This document shows, piece by piece, positions 6,309 through 10,431 of a stretch of DNA of 10,431 nt. A program made the position numbers and the translations under genes. This stretch comes from Acidobacteriota bacterium (GTDB taxonomy: Bacteria > Acidobacteriota > Terriglobia > Terriglobales > Acidobacteriaceae): the NCBI GenBank assembly GCA_021841795.1, contig JAKCDN010000070.1, positions 1-10,431 on the forward strand. The letters run 5' to 3'. The notes beneath the pieces are model-generated. The model did no database searches and was not told where the DNA came from. It worked only from the letters and a program-made list of their open reading frames with translations. Position 1 is the stretch's first letter. Each line of letters starts with the position of its first letter.

Positions 6309-7864
6309 TGCGTATCTCCTAGTTCGACGGACTGAAGGCCGGATTGCCTGCGAAGAGCGAGCCAGCCCCAGAGGGTGTGCTGAGAAGCGAAGGATTGAGG
6401 TTGGGGCGAAAACGCTGCGAAAAGGAGTCCTGTAGCCAGGAGCAGCAGATTGCCAAAGGCGCCGATGGTGTATTCACTCCACGGGTAGTTGAAGCGATGG
6501 AGATTAAGCAGTTTGCCGCCATCGAGGGTGAGGGTGGCGTAGGCGGTGAAGAGAAGGTTGACGAAGATGCCGGCGATGGCAGCGCGGCGGCCGGCTCTGG
6601 GAGTAAGAAATGCCAGCAAGAAGAGGCCAGCAAGCCCGCCGGCCACGATGGCGGTGGCGGTGTAGTAGAGGGCAAGAGCCGATCCGTGCGTGGAAGCGAG
6701 ACGGAGCGCAACCAGGATGGCGAGCAAGCCGCAGAGGACGACGGCAAGTTTGCCGAAGCGCAGACGGCGAGCATCGGAGTGGTGGGGGAAGAAGTGAGAG
6801 TAGAAGTCCTCGACGAGGATGAGTCCGAGGCAGTTCAGGTCCGAGGCCAGCATGGACATGGCCGCGCCGAACAGCGCCGCGAGAAAGAGGCCGGCGACGC
6901 CGACCGGCATCTGCGAAACCATGTAATAGGGAAAGACCTGATCGGCGCGCGTGATGGAGGAGGGAAGGGCCAGGCCCGAGAGGCGGTAGAAGGCCCAGAG
7001 CAGGGAACCGATGAGCATGAAGGCGGTCCAGACGGGCAGGCAGAGGGATGCGCCCAAGGCGATGCCGCGGAGGGCGGAACGGTCAGAGCGGGCGGCAAGG
7101 TAGCGCTGTACGACGGTTTGATCGGCGGTGTACTTCTGCAGGTAGAAGAAGAAGCCGTAGAGCACCATGGTCCAGAAGGTGGAACGGGTGAGGTCAAAGC
7201 TCATGCTGCCGAGGCTCATTTTGCGATGGATGGCGATGAGGCGGAACATGGCAGCGGGATGGGCGTGGTGCGAGGCGAGGAGAAGGACGATGGTAACGGC
7301 GATTCCGAGCCAGAGCAGGAATCCCTGGACAACGTCGGTCCAGATGACGGCGCGGAGGCCGCCGATGAAGGTATAGAAGATGGTGATGATGCCCAGTCCA
7401 GCGATGAGCAGCGCAATGGACCAGCCGGTGAAGCCGGCGACGGCAAGGGCGAGCAGATAGAAGACGAAGCCCATCTTGGCAAAGTGACCGGCGGCGAAGG
7501 CGAAGGAGGAGTACATGCGGACGGCGGGACCGAAGCGCTTGCCGAAGTACTCGTAGACGGACATCGAGACGACGTGGCGAAAGAAGGGCACAACCACGGG
7601 ACCGATGGAAAGGATGACGAAGACGAAGAGGATGCCGGGAACGAGGAGGTTCCAGTCTCCGGCGTAGGCGGCGCCGGGGAATGCGATGAAGGTGACGCTG
7701 GTGATGATGGTGGCCAGCAGCGAAAGCCCCGCGGCCCAGCCGGGGACGGATCGCTCGGCGACGAAGTACGCGTCAGTGGTTTTTTGCCGGCCGGCGACAC
7801 GGATGCCAACGCCAACCAGAAGGACGAGGTAGGCGGCAATGACAAGGGTGTCGGCGAGATGCAT
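6305..7864 (-). CDS. Sodium:solute symporter (SSS family, LeuT fold)
   Basis: The 519-residue protein is very hydrophobic, with about 13 membrane segments (for example 4-22, 43-66, 75-95, 148-166, 176-197, 268-292, 320-348, 397-420, 427-446, 467-485). SSS hallmarks are visible: SVTFIAFPGAAYAGDWN (56-72), FYTFIGGLRAVIWTDVVQG (163-181), TADQTVVQRYLAARS (246-260) and LFGAAMSMLASDLN (331-344), the last in the region that forms the second sodium site in known members. The family couples Na+ entry to uptake of sugars, sugar acids, amino acids or other small solutes. Being between acid-sugar enzymes, this one probably imports an acid sugar or short acidic oligosaccharide (inference). GGAGG lies ten bases before the ATG. 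The start codon follows the TAG of the upstream gene with no gap, and the stop overlaps the aldolase start. Confidence 0.9.
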   Translation of the reverse strand: MHLADTLVIAAYLVLLVGVGIRVAGRQKTTDAYFVAERSVPGWAAGLSLLATIITSVTFIAFPGAAYAGDWNLLVPGILFVFVILSIGPVVVPFFRHVVSMSVYEYFGKRFGPAVRMYSSFAFAAGHFAKMGFVFYLLALAVAGFTGWSIALLIAGLGIITIFYTFIGGLRAVIWTDVVQGFLLWLGIAVTIVLLLASHHAHPAAMFRLIAIHRKMSLGSMSFDLTRSTFWTMVLYGFFFYLQKYTADQTVVQRYLAARSDRSALRGIALGASLCLPVWTAFMLIGSLLWAFYRLSGLALPSSITRADQVFPYYMVSQMPVGVAGLFLAALFGAAMSMLASDLNCLGLILVEDFYSHFFPHHSDARRLRFGKLAVVLCGLLAILVALRLASTHGSALALYYTATAIVAGGLAGLFLLAFLTPRAGRRAAIAGIFVNLLFTAYATLTLDGGKLLNLHRFNYPWSEYTIGAFGNLLLLATGLLFAAFSPQPQSFASQHTLWGWLALRRQSGLQSVELGDTQ

Positions 7865-8872
7865 CTAGCGATCGCCTCCAGGATTGGCGGGATGGAGCGC
7901 GGGGTCGTGGAGGCCGAGTTTTCCCTGTGCCATGGAGACGGCCAGGCGCATGGCGGCTTTCATATTGGCCGGATCGGCCTGGTCGCGGCCGGCGATGTCG
8001 AAGGCGGTGCCATGATCGACGGAGGTGCGAATGATGGGCAGGCCGAGCGAAACGTTGACGCCGCCCGTGAAGTCGATGAGCTTCATGGGAATGTGCCCCT
8101 GATCGTGATACATGGCGACGACAAGGTCAAATTCGCGGCGGAGGGCGCGCAGGAAAATCGTGTCGGGCGAGTGAGGGCCGGAGCAATCGATGCCGAGGGC
8201 GCGGGCCTGCTCGATCGCGGGGGCGATGATGGCGGCATCCTGGGCGCCAAAGAGCCCGTGCTCGCCGGCGTGGGGATTGAGGCCGCAGACCGCGATGCGC
8301 GGAGGGCGCCGGCGCATCCAAAGGAGCGCATCGTTGCCAAGGCGGATGGTTTGGAGGATGCGCGCAGGATCGAGCCGGCAGGCCTGCTCGAGGGGGATAT
8401 GAGTACTGACGTGGATCGTAGCCAGCTTGTCAGAGTAAAGCAGCATGCGGGGTTCGGGCGCGCCGGTCAGCTCGGCGATGTACTCGGTGTGGCCGGTGAA
8501 GGCGCGGCCGGAGAGGGTGACGGCTTCCTTGTTGAGAGGAGCCGTTACCATGGCGTCGGCCTGTCCGTTCATGCACAGCGCGACGGCGCGGCGCACGTAA
8601 GCGATGGCAGCGAGCCCGTACTCCGCGCGCAATTGGCCGAAGGCGAGCTGGTGGTCAGCGGGCAGCGTGCCGGTGTCAACAAAAGTGCAGGGCAATGTGG
8701 AGGGAACGATGCCGGAGAGACGGCCCGGCGCGTCGAGCGCGGCCTGATCCGCGATGAGAATCCATTCGGCGAGTGAGGCGATGGAGCTGTCGCGCAACGC
8801 TTTCAAGGCGATTTCGGCGCCGACGCCGGCAGGGTCTCCAATGCTGATGGCGATACGTACAGGGCGGTTCAT
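7865..8872 (-). CDS. pdxA2: PdxA2-type 4-phospho-D-threonate/erythronate dehydrogenase
   Basis: The 335-residue protein is a clear PdxA-family NAD-dependent dehydrogenase: GDPAGVGAE (12-20), VTAPLNKEA (109-117), FTGHTE (125-130), STHIPL (156-161), GLNPHAGE (197-204), YHDQGHIPMKL (255-265) and RTSVDHGTAFDIAG (282-295). Metal ligands by homology to E. coli PdxA are His158, His201 and His256. The HIPMKL after YHDQG, in place of the LPVLK of vitamin B6 PdxA, and the neighbouring acid-sugar kinase favour the PdxA2 branch. That branch oxidises 4-phospho-D-threonate or -erythronate at C3; the keto acid then loses CO2 to give dihydroxyacetone phosphate. A role in pyridoxal phosphate synthesis is less likely in this setting. 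GAGG lies six bases before the ATG, and the start overlaps the kinase stop as ATGA. Family certain, PdxA2 role likely. Confidence 0.9.
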   Translation of the reverse strand: MNRPVRIAISIGDPAGVGAEIALKALRDSSIASLAEWILIADQAALDAPGRLSGIVPSTLPCTFVDTGTLPADHQLAFGQLRAEYGLAAIAYVRRAVALCMNGQADAMVTAPLNKEAVTLSGRAFTGHTEYIAELTGAPEPRMLLYSDKLATIHVSTHIPLEQACRLDPARILQTIRLGNDALLWMRRRPPRIAVCGLNPHAGEHGLFGAQDAAIIAPAIEQARALGIDCSGPHSPDTIFLRALRREFDLVVAMYHDQGHIPMKLIDFTGGVNVSLGLPIIRTSVDHGTAFDIAGRDQADPANMKAAMRLAVSMAQGKLGLHDPALHPANPGGDR

Positions 8873-9966
8873 GCGGCGCCTCGCAGGGTTGACAGGATTT
8901 GATTGAAGATTGCGGGCGAGCCGAATCCGCCGGATTTGGTGATGGCAAGGCAGTTTTCGGCGACACCGCCCTGCACAATTCCCCAGGGAATGCCGGGCGC
9001 GAGCTGTCCCTGAAGGACGAGAGAATGAGCGCCGAGGACATTGGCGGCGAACAGCGCGGTGTCGCCGCCGGTGAGGATGAGCGCCTGGGGCGCAAAGGAG
9101 CGAAAAGCGCCGAGGATACGGGCGGGGTCGCGGCGGCTGTGATGGATGCGCAGGACGCGAACGGTACGGGGACTTCGGCAGTTGATCTTTGCGAGCTGGA
9201 GCCTGGTGAGAGGATGGTCCGATCCAACAATGAGCAGCGTGCGGGCCGCGGAGGGAGATGGAGCGCGACGGCGCGGCCGGGGAGCGGTTGCGGCCAGCGC
9301 CTGCGCCAGACCCGCCGAGCCCGCAAGCAGGAGACCGGGTATTTTTCCGGCGGAACGAGCGAATGCTTCAAGACTGGATTGGGCGCGGCTGTCACAGAGG
9401 AGCACGGGCTTGCCGGTCTCGATTGCAGCAGCGAGATGACTGGGGCGCGCGACACGCTGAATGAGGGCGCGATCACGGGGTGAAAAGAGGCTGACCAGAT
9501 CAATGTGCGTGATCTGGCCGGCAGCATCCTTAACCTCGAGAATGCCGTTGCGAACGGTGCGGCCCGCGGCCGGAAACGCCGGAGCCAGCAAGACGGCGCG
9601 AGCTCCGGAGCCGCGTTGCGCGGCGAGAACCTCCGCGGCAAGAGGGCCGCGCGCGGCGGAGTCGATCTTCTTGAACATCATGGCGCCGGGAAGGCCGGCA
9701 AGAGTGTGTGCGACGCGCCTGACGATGCGAGACGCCTTTGCCGGCGGGAGCGAACGAGAGGCGGAATTGAATGCCTGAACGGATTCGGGCGCGGCGAAGG
9801 GAGCTGAGTCTCCGAGCCAGACGCGGACCGTGCGCCCCGCGTTCAAGAAGGCTGCGGCGGCGTCACAGGCACCGGTCAAGTCGTCGGCCAGAATATAGAT
9901 GCGCTCCGGGATCGGTGCGGGAAGAGGGGCCGATTTGATCGATGGAGCTGCAGTAACGGTAGTCAT
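8869..9966 (-). CDS. Four-carbon acid sugar kinase (former DUF1537 family)
   Basis: From ATG 9966 the product has 365 residues. Family motifs in order: ILADDLTGACDAA (25-37, acid-sugar binding), FKKIDSAARGP (98-108), LAPAFPAAGRTVRNG (127-141), then the nucleotide-binding half with LIVGSDHPLTRLQ (245-257), LTGGDTA (298-304) and GIPWG to ITKSGGFG (325-349). Family members phosphorylate D-threonate, L-threonate, D-erythronate or 3-oxotetronate at O4 with ATP. Paired with a PdxA2-type dehydrogenase, D-threonate or D-erythronate is the best guess. The protein is somewhat shorter than typical members (often over 400), the linker between the two halves being Arg/Pro/Ala-rich (227-241). About 20 extra residues precede the first motif. 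A TTG directly before the ATG (9969) is an alternative start; no good Shine-Dalgarno is visible for either. It is the first gene of the operon, behind the promoter-like patch at 9993-10021. Confidence 0.9.
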   Translation of the reverse strand: MTTVTAAPSIKSAPLPAPIPERIYILADDLTGACDAAAAFLNAGRTVRVWLGDSAPFAAPESVQAFNSASRSLPPAKASRIVRRVAHTLAGLPGAMMFKKIDSAARGPLAAEVLAAQRGSGARAVLLAPAFPAAGRTVRNGILEVKDAAGQITHIDLVSLFSPRDRALIQRVARPSHLAAAIETGKPVLLCDSRAQSSLEAFARSAGKIPGLLLAGSAGLAQALAATAPRPRRRAPSPSAARTLLIVGSDHPLTRLQLAKINCRSPRTVRVLRIHHSRRDPARILGAFRSFAPQALILTGGDTALFAANVLGAHSLVLQGQLAPGIPWGIVQGGVAENCLAITKSGGFGSPAIFNQILSTLRGAA

Positions 9967-9967
9967 C

Positions 9968-9983
9968 AAAGCGCCAGTGCTTT
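9968..9983 (-). repeat. Small inverted repeat at the kinase start
   Basis: AAAGC (9968-9972) and GCTTT (9979-9983) face each other directly before the kinase start codon, where a ribosome binding site would be expected but is not seen. In RNA this could form a small stem next to the ATG. It is short and may be chance. Confidence 0.25.
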
Positions 9984-9992
9984 ATTTTCGAG

Positions 9993-10021
9993 AGTATACG
10001 ATTATTTTCTAAATATAGGAA
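9993..10021 (-). promoter_or_regulatory. Predicted promoter of the acid-sugar operon
   Basis: On the minus strand TATACT (9998 to 9993) is one base from the sigma-70 consensus -10. A poor -35, TTCCTA (10021 to 10016), lies 17 bases upstream. The patch is AT-rich in an otherwise GC-rich window and would place the start of transcription near 9986, about 20 bases before the kinase ATG. A GTATAC palindrome (9994-9999) overlaps the -10, within TCGTATACTC, which resembles the TNGTNTACNA pattern of FadR-type GntR operators. The operator reading is inference. Confidence 0.5.
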
Positions 10022-10431
10022 TTGGATTTTAGGCACAGGTACGGTTTTGGCAGGATCAAAGCCGAGCCGGCTGTAGAGGCGAGCCTGGAATGCAGGCGGA
10101 GGCAGCTCCAATGCTGAGGATTTATGTTCATAAAATCAAGGGTTTAAAGTGGGCTCCGAGGCCGTGTTCTGCGAGCAGGGAGAATCGCCGGTGGGCCAGC
10201 TCGCGGTGGCCAACACAGGTTTGAAAGTTGGAATCGGCGCAGCGGTAAGCTCCTCATTTCGGGTAGAGCCGCACGGCAAAGGAACGGAAAAGATGTTCTG
10301 TGGCGCCCGTCCTGCGGGTGAGGGGTTAGGGGTGAGGCCTGGAACGAGCATCGGTCCAGGGTACAAGCAAAGAGACAAGCAGAGCCACAAGCGCAGCGGT
10401 TGTATCAGTTGCCGCAATGGCCGGTGCGGCC
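10022..10431. other. Upstream region without a supported gene, repeat-like
   Basis: About 410 bases with no convincing gene. Open frames exist on both strands: a minus-strand frame of 93 codons at 10136-10417, and a plus-strand frame open from 10134 to the window edge with no ATG near its beginning. Neither resembles a known protein. The minus-strand frame includes LTPNPSP, a string often produced when a dispersed intergenic repeat is translated. The G-rich section at 10316-10337 has G runs of 3, 4, 4 and 2. A perfect palindrome lies at 10121-10134. The stretch may be a leader or control region or a degraded repeat element. Confidence 0.4.
10121..10134. promoter_or_regulatory. Operator-like palindrome TTTATG-TT-CATAAA
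   Basis: Two perfect 6-base arms flank a 2-base centre, and the similarity extends outward (GAT before, ATC after, with one extra A). It is AT-rich in a GC-rich setting and lies about 120 bases upstream of the predicted -10, so it could bind a transcription factor for this operon or for a gene to the right of the window. No regulator gene is in view. Confidence 0.4.

Noticed and set aside
6344..8776. Plus-strand open frame of about 810 codons antisense to the aldolase/symporter/pdxA2 region
   Set aside because: It lies opposite two well-supported genes (symporter and pdxA2), its translation is a Glu/Gly/Asp-rich string without domains, and such frames are common opposite GC-rich genes.
7865..8872. 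Vitamin B6 biosynthetic PdxA
   Set aside because: The HIPMKL after YHDQG and the operon with an acid-sugar kinase, importer and aldolase point to the catabolic PdxA2 branch.
9863..10111. Minus-strand frame of 82 codons overlapping the kinase start
   Set aside because: It begins with TTG, runs through the promoter-like patch and into the kinase gene in another frame, and has no recognisable domain.
10136..10417. Minus-strand frame of 93 codons upstream of the operon
   Set aside because: The start resembles a hydrophobic leader, but the rest reads as translated repeat sequence (LTPNPSP) and has no family match that I can recognise.
1..10431. CRISPR array, insertion sequence, tRNA, rRNA, toxin-antitoxin or phage genes
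   Set aside because: No regular repeat-spacer pattern, transposase motifs, cloverleaf or rRNA-like sequence was seen. The YwqK/MORN-like repeats at the end of the SUMF1/BNR protein are part of a larger secreted protein and not a separate antitoxin.

Overview
The window is high in GC and carries one set of seven genes, all on the minus strand, covering about positions 9966 down to 299. It reads as an accessory carbohydrate-use locus of a Gram-negative-type bacterium. GC-rich sequence, mixed Shine-Dalgarno use, GTG starts and several Sec signal peptides would fit a soil Acidobacteriota-like organism. That placement is an inference from style and gene content; there is no rRNA or other marker here.

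Layout in order of transcription (right to left). An upstream stretch (about 9970-10431) has no convincing gene. It holds an AT-rich promoter-like patch (9993-10021), a perfect operator-like palindrome (10121-10134) and a G-rich, repeat-like section. Four tightly packed cytoplasmic or membrane genes follow: a four-carbon acid-sugar kinase of the former DUF1537 family (8869-9966), a PdxA2-type 4-phospho-acid-sugar dehydrogenase (7865-8872), a sodium:solute symporter (6305-7864) and an HpcH/HpaI-type class II aldolase (5493-6308). Their junctions are ATGA, TAG-ATG and ATGA, so translational coupling is likely. After a 163-base spacer with a strong 15-bp hairpin come three secreted proteins: an MGH1-like (alpha/alpha)6 glycoside hydrolase (3701-5329), a three-part protein with an SUMF1/FGE-like domain, a sialidase-type BNR propeller and MORN-like repeats (1294-3564), and a GH43-like five-bladed propeller hydrolase (299-1297). 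A weak terminator-like hairpin lies just past the last gene.

How the genes may work together (inference): the secreted propeller and barrel enzymes trim an acid-sugar-containing glycan outside the cytoplasm, the symporter imports the released acid sugar, and the aldolase, kinase and dehydrogenase break it down to central intermediates. In the known DUF1537/PdxA2 pathway, D-threonate or D-erythronate is phosphorylated, oxidised at C3 and loses CO2 to give dihydroxyacetone phosphate. An HpaI-type aldolase beside this C4 pair, with a sialidase-fold enzyme in the same locus, suggests the starting sugar could be a 2-keto-3-deoxy acid that is split into pyruvate and a C4 acid. That is the most interesting idea in the window and it is not proven by sequence. 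No regulator, TonB receptor, tRNA, rRNA, CRISPR array or insertion sequence was seen.
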